Shown here piece by piece: positions 1-8,662 of a stretch of DNA of 52,957 nucleotides. Both the position numbers and the translations under genes were made by a program. Each line of letters opens with the position of its first letter. The first letter of the stretch is position 1. The notes beneath the pieces are model-generated. The model did not search any database. It saw only the letters and a program-made list of their open reading frames with translations, and was not told where the DNA came from. Origin of the DNA: Rhodoferax ferrireducens (lineage in GTDB: Bacteria > Pseudomonadota > Gammaproteobacteria > Burkholderiales > Burkholderiaceae_C); the NCBI RefSeq assembly GCF_003347515.1, contig NZ_QEII01000283.1, forward strand, positions 1-52,957. The letters run 5' to 3'.

Positions 1-2
1 AG

Positions 3-710
3 CCGCAGGTGGACGTGGCAACTGGTGCGATCGTGGGGGCGGAAGCCTTGCTGCGCTGGCATGACCCCGTGCTGGGCCACGTACCTCCAACAAGGTTCAT
101 ACCGGTGGCTGAAGCCACCGGTTTGATCTTGCCTTTGTCGGCCTGGGTGCTGGAGACAGCCTGCGCACAGATTGCGGCCTGGGCGCAGGCTGGCTCGCCT
201 TTGCGGGTTGCCATCAATGTTTCGGCTCAGCAGTTTCGCCAGCGCGATCTGCCGGAGCAAGTGCGCGCAGCGCTGGCGCACACCGGTGCGCAGGCCCAAT
301 GGCTGGACATTGAAATCACCGAAACAGCGGCGATGACGCAGCCCGAGCAGGCGCGTGAACAGCTCGATGCGCTGGTGGCCTTGGGCTGTCGTGTCGCCCT
401 GGATGACTTTGGTACCGGCTATTCGTCACTCGCCTATCTCAAGGCATTGCCGGTGAGCCAGCTCAAAATAGACAAAAGCTTCATGGACGGCATCCCGCAT
501 GACGCCAATGACGTTGCCATTTCCCGGGCCATCATTGCCTTGGCGCAAAGTCTGGGACTAACGCTGGTGGCCGAGGGTGTGGAAACCGAGGCCCAGCTGA
601 CCTTCTTGCGCCAATACGGTTGCGAGGTCTATCAAGGTTGGCTGTTCGCCAAGGCCATGAAGGCTGAAGAATTGACGAATCTTCTGCGCACCTCACTCAC
701 TCTTTGTTAA
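3..710 (+). CDS. EAL-domain c-di-GMP phosphodiesterase (5'-truncated by window edge)
   Basis: This is the C-terminal EAL domain of a protein whose start lies before the window; the frame is already open at base 3 and reads PQVDVATGAIVGAEALLRW, the usual entry into an EAL domain. EAL domains hydrolyse cyclic di-GMP to pGpG. All the motifs expected for activity are visible: [34 protein letters not shown] and AEGVE. No complete GGDEF or sensor domain is visible because the 5' part is missing. The membrane diguanylate cyclase gene starts 37 bases downstream on the same strand, so the two may be cotranscribed. The domain call is secure; the full architecture is unknown. Confidence 0.93.
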   Translation, partial: PQVDVATGAIVGAEALLRWHDPVLGHVPPTRFIPVAEATGLILPLSAWVLETACAQIAAWAQAGSPLRVAINVSAQQFRQRDLPEQVRAALAHTGAQAQWLDIEITETAAMTQPEQAREQLDALVALGCRVALDDFGTGYSSLAYLKALPVSQLKIDKSFMDGIPHDANDVAISRAIIALAQSLGLTLVAEGVETEAQLTFLRQYGCEVYQGWLFAKAMKAEELTNLLRTSLTLC

Positions 711-747
711 AGATTTACGTGCAAGCAAGCAGACTAAGATCGGCAAG

Positions 748-1917
748 ATGATTCTGCAGCGCATTACCGACTTTATCTGGCACCGCCTGACCGACCTGAT
801 GCAGGGCGAGCTGAAACAGGCCGAACTGGGCTTGCTGGCGTCGCCCCACCTGCACCTGTCCTTGCTGGCACGTCGCCGTGCAACCATGATCGTCAACCGG
901 GTTCGCCTGTTCGCCTTCCTGTTCGCGGTTCTGACACCGCTGTGGAGCTTGGTCGATCTGGTTGTATTCCCCTTCCCGTTGTGGCTCAACCTGGCCCTGC
1001 TGCGGCTCATGGCAGGGGCGGCCTTTGCCAGTCTGGTGCTGAACTACCGGCCCAGTGGTGAACTATTCGACGCCTATCGCGCATTGGCGTTGCTGTTTGC
1101 CATCCCGACCGTTTTTTATGTCGCCTCCTACACCTTGCTCGGCCATTACCAACTAACCGGCATGTCGGCCGCCATCGGCGCCGGCTATGCTTTTTTGCCG
1201 TTTGTGCTGTTGGCCGGACTGGCCATCTTTCCGCTCACCTTGCTGGAAAATATCGTGATCGCCAGCCCGATCCTGCTGGCCCAAGGCATCGCGGGTTCGA
1301 TGCGCTGGGCCACGCTGGACTGGCCGTCGTTTGCCGGCGGTTTCTGGCTGCTGGTGCTGATCACTGGCGTTTCAACGCTGGCCGGCATGAGCCAGCTGGC
1401 GTTCATGATCGCGCTGGTACGTCAGGCCATCCGCGACCCACTGACAGGTTGTTTCTCGCGCGGCAGCGCCGAAGAAGTGCTGGAGCTACAGTTCACCATC
1501 GCCAATCGCAGCAATGCAGCACTGTCAGTCGCCTTTATCGATCTGGATCACTTCAAAAAAATCAACGACAGCTTCGGTCATGAAGCCGGCGACAAGGCAT
1601 TGCTCGACATGACAGACATCGTCAACAGCCACCTGCGTCGTGGTGATCTGCTGGCGCGATGGGGTGGCGAGGAATTTCTGTTGATCATGCCCAACACCGA
1701 TCTGGCTCAGGCGCAGGCAGCGCTGCAACGCATGCGCAACATGGGTTTTGGCATGCGCCCTGACAACACGCCACTGACGGCCAGCATCGGCATCGCTGAA
1801 CGCAACGCCGATCAGACCACCGGCTGGAAAGCACTGGTTGAACTAGCCGACCAGCGCATGTATCTGGCCAAGGCAGCGGGACGCGATAGGCTGTTCTATC
1901 ACTCCCCCTCACACTGA
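748..1917 (+). CDS. Membrane-anchored GGDEF diguanylate cyclase
   Basis: The 389-residue protein has an N-terminal half of about five or six hydrophobic segments (roughly residues 45-215) followed by a GGDEF domain. GGDEF enzymes make cyclic di-GMP from two GTP. The active-site loop is GGEEF within RWGGEEFLLIMP, and the substrate-side motif DLDHFKKINDSFGH is intact. An RxxD inhibitory site (RRGD) lies exactly five residues before GGEEF, so product inhibition is expected. The membrane part is probably a sensor, but I cannot assign it to a named family. The gene follows an EAL phosphodiesterase gene by 37 bases, pairing synthesis with breakdown of the messenger. It converges with the bactofilin gene. 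Confidence 0.93.
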   Translation: MILQRITDFIWHRLTDLMQGELKQAELGLLASPHLHLSLLARRRATMIVNRVRLFAFLFAVLTPLWSLVDLVVFPFPLWLNLALLRLMAGAAFASLVLNYRPSGELFDAYRALALLFAIPTVFYVASYTLLGHYQLTGMSAAIGAGYAFLPFVLLAGLAIFPLTLLENIVIASPILLAQGIAGSMRWATLDWPSFAGGFWLLVLITGVSTLAGMSQLAFMIALVRQAIRDPLTGCFSRGSAEEVLELQFTIANRSNAALSVAFIDLDHFKKINDSFGHEAGDKALLDMTDIVNSHLRRGDLLARWGGEEFLLIMPNTDLAQAQAALQRMRNMGFGMRPDNTPLTASIGIAERNADQTTGWKALVELADQRMYLAKAAGRDRLFYHSPSH

Positions 1918-1932
1918 ACGGCGACTCGCCAC

Positions 1933-2478
1933 TTACCCGGCCAGTGACAAACCCGACTTTTCTTGGTTGCTGGATTTGGGAACCGCCATGGCGCCAAACT
2001 GGATATCGCCGGTGAGCTGCCCGCCCTCTTCGATCACCAGCTTGCCATAGCGCACCGTACCGGTGACTTTGCCGGTGGCGTGGATTGTCAGCTTCTGACG
2101 CACCGTCAGATTACCGTCGAACTGGCCATGAATCTCGGCAATATCAATCTCTGCCGATCCTTTAAAGGCGCCCCGCTCCGAAATCTGGATCACACGCGAA
2201 TCCATGGTTGCCTCTACCAAGCCTTCAACTAGCAGCGTATCGCAATCGGTGATTTCCACGCCTTTGAGTTTGATGTTCGGCCCCACTGTCAGCTTGCTGC
2301 CGCCTTCGGCCACCGGTGGACTCGTACTGACTGGACTGTCCGCGGGAGGCGTTGCGACCGTTTGGGTGCTTGATGTGCCCGATGCACCATAACTTCTGGC
2401 GCTCGGCGTGGGAACGACATGGCGTGCCGGTGTGGGTTCAGGTTCGCGCTTGTTGAAGAAATGAGGGGATATGGCCAT
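1933..2478 (-). CDS. Bactofilin-family polymer-forming protein
   Basis: The 181-residue protein has a proline/serine-rich, probably disordered N-terminus (about residues 1-60) and then a repetitive beta-rich core with the short strand-turn pattern typical of bactofilins (for example LTVGPNIKLKGVE, GAFKGSAEI, GKLVIEEGGQLTGDIQFG). Bactofilins are cytoskeletal proteins that polymerise without nucleotide and act in cell shape, stalks, motility or envelope placement. The start is supported by AAGGAAATCAC just before ATG. The gene is single and converges with the diguanylate cyclase gene 15 bases away. Its role in this cell cannot be read from context. Confidence 0.9.
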   Translation of the reverse strand: MAISPHFFNKREPEPTPARHVVPTPSARSYGASGTSSTQTVATPPADSPVSTSPPVAEGGSKLTVGPNIKLKGVEITDCDTLLVEGLVEATMDSRVIQISERGAFKGSAEIDIAEIHGQFDGNLTVRQKLTIHATGKVTGTVRYGKLVIEEGGQLTGDIQFGAMAVPKSSNQEKSGLSLAG

Positions 2479-2612
2479 GTGATTTCCTTAAAAAGATTAT
2501 CGTACGGGCCATGCTTTTGAAAGTCTCCACCGAATTTGCAAAATCCGTAACAGAATGAAATTCTGGCCGCAGCAGACATGCGCTGCCCATCGCAGGCAGC
2601 GCCGTAACTTGC

Positions 2613-3224
2613 CTAGAAGCGGTAGCGCGCACTCAGCGTCGTGACGCCGACCCGTTCTTTGCTATCGCCAGCAAATTTCAGGTCATGCGAGTCGTACTGC
2701 AATGCAGCCGACCACTGGGGCGTGATCACATACTCAGCACCTACGCCATACGACAAACCAAAGCCCGTTTCGTCGCCAGCAGTAATGCCGGAGCCGGGCG
2801 CTGACGATACCTGCGTGCGGCCATAGGTCGTGCCGACCTTGCCCAGAAGATTGAACGACTCGCTCAGCGGCATTTTGCCAATCAGGCTCAGGTTGACGCC
2901 ATCCGCTTTGGTGCGACCGCCTGCGCGATTGATACCACCGAAATCGGTGTAGCCAACTTCAAGACCAAAATTGTTGCTGAAGTAGCTGCCGGCGTGAATG
3001 CTGTAAGACGTGTCGCCCTGATCGGAGCCAAAGATGCCAATGCCGTTGCCAAGCGAGAAATCCGACTTCCCGACGCCCAAGCCGATATAACTGTTACCCG
3101 GGGCGCCTACCGAGAAGCCGCTGCCGGAACCAGACGTGCTGCTTTGCGCCTGGGCGCCGGTGACTGCGACCAGCGAAGCGACGGTAACGATCAGGCTGGA
3201 AATGAGGCGGTGTGTGTTTCTCAC
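2613..3224 (-). CDS. Outer-membrane beta-barrel protein (OmpA-like N-domain type)
   Basis: The protein is about 203 residues with a signal peptide (RNTHRLISSLIVTVASL to AQAQ) and alternating beta strands ending in ARYRF, the aromatic C-terminal signature of outer-membrane barrels. I place the start at the GTG at 3224 because AAAGGATATCTCT precedes it and the signal peptide begins there; an ATG at 3278 would add 18 residues without a signal-peptide character. It belongs to the small 8-stranded OmpA/OmpX-like porin group and has no peptidoglycan-binding domain. A decayed relative of its 3' end lies immediately upstream at 3390-3537, pointing to an old tandem duplication. Function beyond outer-membrane location is not evident. 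Confidence 0.85.
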   Translation of the reverse strand: MRNTHRLISSLIVTVASLVAVTGAQAQSSTSGSGSGFSVGAPGNSYIGLGVGKSDFSLGNGIGIFGSDQGDTSYSIHAGSYFSNNFGLEVGYTDFGGINRAGGRTKADGVNLSLIGKMPLSESFNLLGKVGTTYGRTQVSSAPGSGITAGDETGFGLSYGVGAEYVITPQWSAALQYDSHDLKFAGDSKERVGVTTLSARYRF

Positions 3225-3389
3225 AGAGATATCCTTTGATGGGCTTATGGATAGTCCAGTCAAACCGGACTTCTCCAAAATGTTGAAGAAGCCACAAATT
3301 TAGCCTCTACAGCCCAGCATTGATGTAGGCCATCACCCGCAATTCATGTAGGACAGGACTGGCCGACGCTGTAACACCTTGTAAGCCGC

Positions 3390-3537
3390 CTAGAAGCGGT
3401 AACGCGCACCCAGCGACACGACGCTGATGCGGTCACGGTTATCACCCGCAAATTTCAGATCATGTTCATCGTATTGGAGGACGGCCGACCACTGCGGTGT
3501 GAACTTGTATTCAGCACCCACGCCATAAGACCACGTA
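3390..3537 (-). pseudogene. 3' remnant of a second OmpA-like barrel gene
   Basis: This stretch encodes the last 45 or so residues of a barrel protein, from YGVGAEY to GARYRF, and matches the C-terminus of the gene at 2613-3224 at about 33 of 45 residues by eye. It has its own stop codon at the same place, but the frame upstream runs into unrelated sequence and then overlaps the DUF2242 gene. No signal peptide or start is present. It is the tail of a former tandem paralogue, truncated from its 5' side. Confidence 0.8.
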
Positions 3538-3573
3538 AGGCATGTTTGATCGAGCCGCTGTTGGCTCGCCAGA

Positions 3574-4146
3574 TCAGCGCGCCTCGTCGAGGGGGCCGTC
3601 CGCCACCAGGTAGCGGTGTACCAGGGCAAAGAAACTGTCATAAAACGTTTCTGACGTGATCGTTTCACTGCCGACCTTGACCAGAGAGTCTTCGCTAGAA
3701 CTGAACGGCAGCGAGACCGAACCCAGTGCCCCGACACCCAGGCTGGCCGAGGTGTTGCTCTTCTTCAGTGCATAACGGTCCTGCAATGCGGTGACGAATC
3801 CGAGTGTAATTTGGCGGTCTTTGCTCTCGGGCGCACAGACCACTCTGATGTCCATCTGCAGGTGGGATTCGGGTTCGGGCTGAAAGCTTTTCTGTCCACG
3901 CACCGAATCATCGTTGGCCGTGATGATGACGTAACCCTGACTCAGCAAGGCGCGCCGGGCCGCCTCGCAGGTCTTGACCGGTGATGCATCGAACATACGG
4001 GAGTAGGTTGAGGTGGAACTGAACGCCTCTTGTGGCGGCACACGCTTCATCGGTGCCGCGCAACCCGGCAACAGACCCAGCACGCCTAGGGCAAGCCCCC
4101 AGGCGGCATGTTGAGATTTCCAGGAACTCTTCAAAATCAATCGCAT
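3574..4146 (-). CDS. DUF2242 family lipoprotein
   Basis: The 190-residue protein starts with a lipoprotein signal peptide ending in a lipobox-like LLPGC, so it should be lipid-anchored in the envelope. The mature part has the pattern STSTYSRMF, CEAARRALLSQGYVI and FQPEPESHLQMDI that I recognise from DUF2242 proteins, which are widespread in Burkholderiales and have no assigned biochemical role. The gene ends just before the decayed barrel fragment, which may once have extended through this spot. Its neighbours are all envelope genes (barrel protein, PagL-like deacylase). The family call is from memory of the pattern, not from a search. Confidence 0.75.
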   Translation of the reverse strand: MRLILKSSWKSQHAAWGLALGVLGLLPGCAAPMKRVPPQEAFSSTSTYSRMFDASPVKTCEAARRALLSQGYVIITANDDSVRGQKSFQPEPESHLQMDIRVVCAPESKDRQITLGFVTALQDRYALKKSNTSASLGVGALGSVSLPFSSSEDSLVKVGSETITSETFYDSFFALVHRYLVADGPLDEAR

Positions 4147-4263
4147 CGGTCAAGTATCGCACCCTGCGCAGGTTTGGCGCACCGATGATCGCGCCCCCGC
4201 CAGTGCGATGGACTCCATTCAATCCAGTACCTGCGCATACAGGCGGTCTTCAAACAGGTGGCG

Positions 4264-4815
4264 CTAGAAGGTGTGGCCAAGCTTGATAACCACAAAATTA
4301 GTACCGTCATTCGGTTTTTGGGTACCACCGTTCGAAAAATGCTGGATTTTAAAACTGAGATCAACATGGTTATTGAACACATATCCGATGCCAATGTGAT
4401 CGCCGAATTGCATATTGCCTGACAAGATATGGCCATTGTTGTCATAGGCTTCGGAAAGCCAATGGAGGCCAATCCCTGCTTCCGCATAAAAGCCAACCCG
4501 ACTGTCTTGTTGAAAGCGCAGCACAGGCGTGATACCGACACTGACCACGTCATACTGCGCGTCCGCGCGGCCTTTGTAACGCTGTTCGCGCCAATGCGCC
4601 AGGGTCAAATCCCAATACCCGCCAATATGCGAGCCATTGCCTTGCCACAAGGGCTCATGCCATAGCCACTGCGCTCCGAGACGCAGCATTTGTGTTTGAT
4701 TGCCGCTGGCCCATTCCAGGGACGCGGAATCGGCCGCGTGGCTGTGGGCGGATAGACCCGCCGTCATGACGGCGACAAGAAGAAGCGGGCGCAGCGGTGG
4801 CTTCAAAGTACACAT
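4264..4815 (-). CDS. PagL-like acyloxyacyl hydrolase (lipid A 3-O-deacylase family)
   Basis: The 183-residue protein has a signal peptide (to about residue 27, SHAADSA) and a small outer-membrane barrel ending in KLGHTF. PagL enzymes remove the 3-O acyl chain of lipid A in the outer membrane. The catalytic His and Ser are present in QHFSNGGTQKPNDG near the C-terminus. The catalytic Glu of characterised PagL, a few residues after this motif, seems to be replaced: the sequence reads GTNF where known relatives have Glu at one of the two middle positions. Activity is therefore uncertain. It is adjacent to other envelope genes but separated by gaps, so it may be its own transcription unit. Confidence 0.82.
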   Translation of the reverse strand: MCTLKPPLRPLLLVAVMTAGLSAHSHAADSASLEWASGNQTQMLRLGAQWLWHEPLWQGNGSHIGGYWDLTLAHWREQRYKGRADAQYDVVSVGITPVLRFQQDSRVGFYAEAGIGLHWLSEAYDNNGHILSGNMQFGDHIGIGYVFNNHVDLSFKIQHFSNGGTQKPNDGTNFVVIKLGHTF

Positions 4816-5043
4816 AAGACTTCTCTATTTATTCTGTATTTGAAAAGAAACACTGTAGAGAATACGCTGCAGGCCCAGTCCGATGCTTGCGTTTTGTCGA
4901 GCATTGCTCAGGCCACTGGTGCACGTCCCGCTAGAGGCGCCGTTGTCACCGTCAGGTGTCTCGCGATCGACCGTGGTGACGCGAATACCCTGGACTGCAG
5001 CGGGGATGACCAATGTTATGCAAGCGGCAAGGATCAAGTCGTC
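4816..5043. other. Intergenic region between pagL-like gene and large regulator gene
   Basis: About 230 bases lie between two genes on the minus strand. A minus-strand frame at 4825-5037 begins with a hydrophobic stretch (MILAACITLVIPAAVQG, from a TTG codon) that could pass for a short signal peptide, but it has no convincing ribosome-binding site and no recognisable family, so I do not call it a gene. The promoter of the deacylase gene should be here. Confidence 0.35.
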
Positions 5044-8000
5044 TCACTGATCCGCGGCCCACTTGGCCACCAAACCTGATCCAGTCAGGTTCCCGGCCAT
5101 TTTCTCAGCCAGCGCGCGGGCGCACGCTGCGCTGCTGTTGTTGCCGCTGTCGTCCCCGAGCGCAGCGGCGACGTCGGCGAGCGCGCCGTGGCATGCCCAC
5201 GCGAGCCGGATGCGCCCGATCTGTTCCGCCAGCGTCACGGCCAGCGTCAACTCTTTGTGGGCGGAGTCATAGGCGCCGGCGGCGAGCCATGCCAGTCCGC
5301 GCAAATGGTGGGCGTGGCCCATCAACTCCCGCAGGTCGCCGCGAGATGCCAGCGCGAGCAACGCGTCCGCATGCACGATGCAGCCGTTAGCATCGCCACT
5401 CGCCAGCCCCAACTCGGCGAGCGCCTCCAGGCAGCGCAGCGTCAGCCAGACTTCGCTGTGATCGTGCGCGTACTGCTGCGCCGCTTCCAATGCCGCTCTA
5501 TCGCACGGCCTGCCAAGTCTCAGCTGTGCGATCGCCAGATTGGCTTGCAGCCGGGGCCGCCAGAACATGATGCCGGCGTCGCGCGCCAGACACAAGCCAC
5601 GTTCAAAGTGCTGCAAGGCCCGTTCGGGCCGATTCAAATCGAGAAACAGGCAGCCTAGCCCGTCGTGCGCCATGATCTGGTATCGAACCAGGCGCAGTGT
5701 TTCCAGGCGGGGGAGCGCCTCGTTCAAATCCGCCCAAGCCGCGCCGAACTGGCCCAGCGCCAGTTGCACATGGGCGCGGCCGATCAGGGTCGGGCCCAGA
5801 TGCCACTGCAAATCGGCGGCGCGCGCGATGGCCAGCGCGCCGTCGAAATGCGACAAGGCGCGCCGGTAGTCAGCCAGCCCCATGTGACCGGTGCAGGCCC
5901 AGCCGATCATCATCAGGTTTTCCGACTCATAGCTTTTATCGCCGATGCCGCGCGCCAGGTCGAGGGAGCGCGAAAAAGAGACGATGGCGCGGGCCGGTTC
6001 GGCGTTGGCGAAATACGCCTCCCCCCGGCCGTGAAACGCCTGCACGGCGATCAGGTCCACCAGCGCCAAGCGCTCGCAGATATCCACCGCTTGCTGGTGA
6101 TCCCTGATGGCGAGATCGTTGCGGCCATTGCTCCAGGCCACGGTCCCCAGGTGATACAAGGTATCGGCGGCATGGCGTTCATCGCCCATGGCGCGCGACG
6201 CCTTGAGCGCCTCGTCCAGACAGATGACGGCCTGCTCGTAAGCGTCCGCACGGCGATGGGCCATGCCGAGTTGAATCAGGACATCGCGCGCGTGGCCATG
6301 CTCGCCCAGCGCGCGCGCCGCCTCGATCACACGCTGAAAGTCGGCCACCGCGCCCTCGGTCTGGCCGGCCTGGGCACGCGCCACACCACGCCGCTCGTAC
6401 AGGGCGAGTTGCTGCGCCGGCGTGGCCGCATCGGGATGCGCTTGCAGCAAGGCCACGGCGCGATCGAACCATTGCAGCGATTCGCGCATGGCAAACAGCT
6501 GTTGCGCGTGCTCGGCGGCCAGACCCAGGTAGTGCAGCGCTTTGGGCCACACGTTGCCACGCTCATAGTGTTCGGCGAGGCGGGCATCGCGCTCGTGAAC
6601 GTTGCTGGTTGGCTGCTGCTCCAGCATCTCGGCCACCGCTCTATGCAGCAGCACGCGCCGGGCCAGGCCGATATCCCGGTACACCACCTCTCGCACCTTG
6701 TCATGACTGAAATCATAGAAACCGCCGTCCTGATCCTCCCGCAACAGCCGGCGTTTGACCAGCGACTCGATGGTGTTCAAAAAACGTTCCTCGGGTGCCC
6801 GGGTCAGCGCGAGCAGCGTCTCGAAGTCGAAGCGACGGCCCAGCACCGCCGCCACGTCGAGCAGCGGGCGATCCTCATGCGGCACGCGGGCGAGGCGCAC
6901 ACGCACCGAGTCACGCAAGGCGTCCGGCAGGGGCAGGCTTGCCGCGTCGCTGACCGCGCCTTCGCCTTCGCTCAGCGAGTGCAGGATGGACCAGAGGAAG
7001 AACGGATTCCCGTCGGTTTCGCGGTGCAGCCAGGCGGCGAGATCGGGCACACGCAGTTTCGGCTCGTTCAGCCGTTCGAGCAGCGATGCGGTATCGCTCG
7101 GCCCGAGCCGCGCGAGCGCCATGTGCCGTGTATGCGGTTCACGGCGCAGGCTCTCCAGCACGCTGGCGAGACGTTCGTTGTTGCCAAGTTCCTCGTCCCG
7201 ATAGGCACAGGCGAGGAGTACCGGTCGGCTCGCGATCTGGCGCCCGAAAAAATGTAGAAATTGCAGGCTGGCGTCGTCGGCCCACTGGATGTCGTCGATC
7301 ATGACAATCAGCTGCCGGTCTTGCGCCAACGCATCGAAGAGTTGCAACAGCGCATGAAACAGGCGCGCCTGGCGCGCCTCGGGGAAATCCGCCGACAGCG
7401 GCTGCGGGTCACCGAGGCGGGTGGCCATGGCCGGCACCAGCGTGGCGATTTCGGCCAGCAAGATCGGCGTGATCCGGTGCAGCCGGGCCTCGGGTGCGGT
7501 CATTGAGGCCTGCGTGGCGAGATCGATGACCGGTTGATACGCTATCGCGCGCTCGATCTCGTAGCAGTTCGTGACCAGCGTCGGCAACGCCCGCTGCTGC
7601 GCATAACGCGCCACCTCCATCATGAGCCGGCTCTTGCCGATGCCGGCCTCGCCTTCGATGAGAACGACCTGACCGGTGCCCGCCGTGAGCCGGGCGAGCA
7701 GACCGAGAAACTGCCCGTACTCGTTGTTGCGCCCGACAAAGGGGGACTTTTGATCGACCACAGCCGCGAGCGTATCTCCCACCTGCACGGGCGCATCGTC
7801 GACCGCTGCGGCTCTCTTGGTCTCGATCGGCAATGCGTCCAGCGGAAAGCGGTCGGACGCCAGCAACGTGCGCGCGGCCTGCAGAAACGCCTCTCGCTCC
7901 GGCGCGGGAATGGCCAGGTGCTCTGCCAGGCGTTGGGCCAAGCCCCTGGATGGCCGGCGTTCCTCGGCTTCGATCTTCTTGATGGCAGCCGTCGAACAGC

Positions 8001-8091
8001 TGACCTTTTGCGCCAGCGCGTCTTGCGTCAGATCAAGCGCCTTGCGCCGCCGGCGCAACCAGTATCCAAAAGAGTTGCTCTGCTCGTTCAT
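5044..8091 (-). CDS. Large XRE-AAA ATPase-TPR transcriptional regulator
   Basis: The protein has about 1015 residues. Residues 8-65 form an XRE-type helix-turn-helix (LTQDALAQKVSCSTAAIKKIE). Residues 120-400 form an AAA_16/STAND-like ATPase with Walker A GEAGIGKSR and a Walker B-like region VMIDDIQWADD. The remaining half is TPR-like helical repeats. This is the layout of MalT/STAND regulators, except that the DNA-binding domain is N-terminal and of the XRE class; such proteins sense a ligand through the repeats and switch on ATP binding. I chose the ATG at 8091 because GGAGAGGG lies just upstream. It is divergent from the truncated haemoglobin gene, which makes that gene pair a likely target (inference). 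Confidence 0.85.
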   Translation of the reverse strand: MNEQSNSFGYWLRRRRKALDLTQDALAQKVSCSTAAIKKIEAEERRPSRGLAQRLAEHLAIPAPEREAFLQAARTLLASDRFPLDALPIETKRAAAVDDAPVQVGDTLAAVVDQKSPFVGRNNEYGQFLGLLARLTAGTGQVVLIEGEAGIGKSRLMMEVARYAQQRALPTLVTNCYEIERAIAYQPVIDLATQASMTAPEARLHRITPILLAEIATLVPAMATRLGDPQPLSADFPEARQARLFHALLQLFDALAQDRQLIVMIDDIQWADDASLQFLHFFGRQIASRPVLLACAYRDEELGNNERLASVLESLRREPHTRHMALARLGPSDTASLLERLNEPKLRVPDLAAWLHRETDGNPFFLWSILHSLSEGEGAVSDAASLPLPDALRDSVRVRLARVPHEDRPLLDVAAVLGRRFDFETLLALTRAPEERFLNTIESLVKRRLLREDQDGGFYDFSHDKVREVVYRDIGLARRVLLHRAVAEMLEQQPTSNVHERDARLAEHYERGNVWPKALHYLGLAAEHAQQLFAMRESLQWFDRAVALLQAHPDAATPAQQLALYERRGVARAQAGQTEGAVADFQRVIEAARALGEHGHARDVLIQLGMAHRRADAYEQAVICLDEALKASRAMGDERHAADTLYHLGTVAWSNGRNDLAIRDHQQAVDICERLALVDLIAVQAFHGRGEAYFANAEPARAIVSFSRSLDLARGIGDKSYESENLMMIGWACTGHMGLADYRRALSHFDGALAIARAADLQWHLGPTLIGRAHVQLALGQFGAAWADLNEALPRLETLRLVRYQIMAHDGLGCLFLDLNRPERALQHFERGLCLARDAGIMFWRPRLQANLAIAQLRLGRPCDRAALEAAQQYAHDHSEVWLTLRCLEALAELGLASGDANGCIVHADALLALASRGDLRELMGHAHHLRGLAWLAAGAYDSAHKELTLAVTLAEQIGRIRLAWACHGALADVAAALGDDSGNNSSAACARALAEKMAGNLTGSGLVAKWAADQ

Positions 8092-8097
8092 CTTCAA

Positions 8098-8246
8098 GCC
8101 CTCTCCTTGTTTCCCCTGTGGGCGGATTATGTGCCGGTGGTCTTCGCCTGTCCCCCTTTTTGTCCCCCTGTTTGTCCATGTCCGGGTGACCCTGCATCGA
8201 CGCGGCTGGTGTGCAATGGAAACCTCAATCTCAAAAGGAGTTTTCC
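8098..8246. promoter_or_regulatory. Divergent promoter region with repeated TGTCCCCC motif
   Basis: The gap between the large regulator gene and the truncated haemoglobin gene contains two copies of TGTCCCCC 13 bases apart (about 8152-8175) followed by a shorter GTCC repeat. Tandem motifs in a divergent promoter next to an XRE-type regulator gene fit an operator, but no binding is known. The haemoglobin gene has an AAAAGGAG ribosome-binding site at the right edge. Confidence 0.4.
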
Positions 8247-8609
8247 ATGACTACGACACTTTTCGAACGACTGGGCGGGACTGAGGGCATGGCCCGCCTC
8301 GTGGATGATGTCATTGCCGCGCACCTGGCCAACCCCCTCGTGAAAACCCGCTTCGAGAACGTCAAGGATTTGAACCATCTCAAGCAAATGGCACGCGAGT
8401 TTTTCAGCGCCGGCGCCGGCGGCTCCGTGACCTACACGGGCAAGGACATGCTCACGGCGCACAAAGGCATGAACATCAGTGAACAGGAGTACCTGGCTGT
8501 CACCGATGACATCGTTGGGGCGATGAACAAGAACGGCATAGAGGAGGATGCCAAGAAGGAGGTCATCGCCATCCTTTACTCGCTCAAGGGCCAGATCATC
8601 CGCGTATAG
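8247..8609 (+). CDS. Group 1 truncated haemoglobin
   Basis: The 120-residue protein has the compact 2-on-2 globin pattern: LFERLGGTEGMARLVDDV at the start, ANPLVKTRFENV, and TGKDMLTAHKGM, where the His is the haem-ligating proximal residue. Group 1 truncated haemoglobins bind O2 or NO and are linked to NO detoxification or redox sensing. The Phe-Tyr pair usual at positions B9-B10 reads Val-Ile here, so the standard ligand-stabilising Tyr appears absent. The start at 8247 follows AAAAGGAG at the right distance. The methyltransferase gene follows 53 bases later on the same strand with its own AGGAGA site, suggesting one transcript. Confidence 0.9.
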   Translation: MTTTLFERLGGTEGMARLVDDVIAAHLANPLVKTRFENVKDLNHLKQMAREFFSAGAGGSVTYTGKDMLTAHKGMNISEQEYLAVTDDIVGAMNKNGIEEDAKKEVIAILYSLKGQIIRV

Positions 8610-8662
8610 CCAGAACCAGAACCAATCAAACCAACCTAAAACCTTGATTCAGGAGAACATTC

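Noticed and set aside
5665..7257. Long plus-strand frame antisense to the large regulator
   Set aside because: Composition is that of a GC-driven shadow; the minus-strand protein has clear domains.
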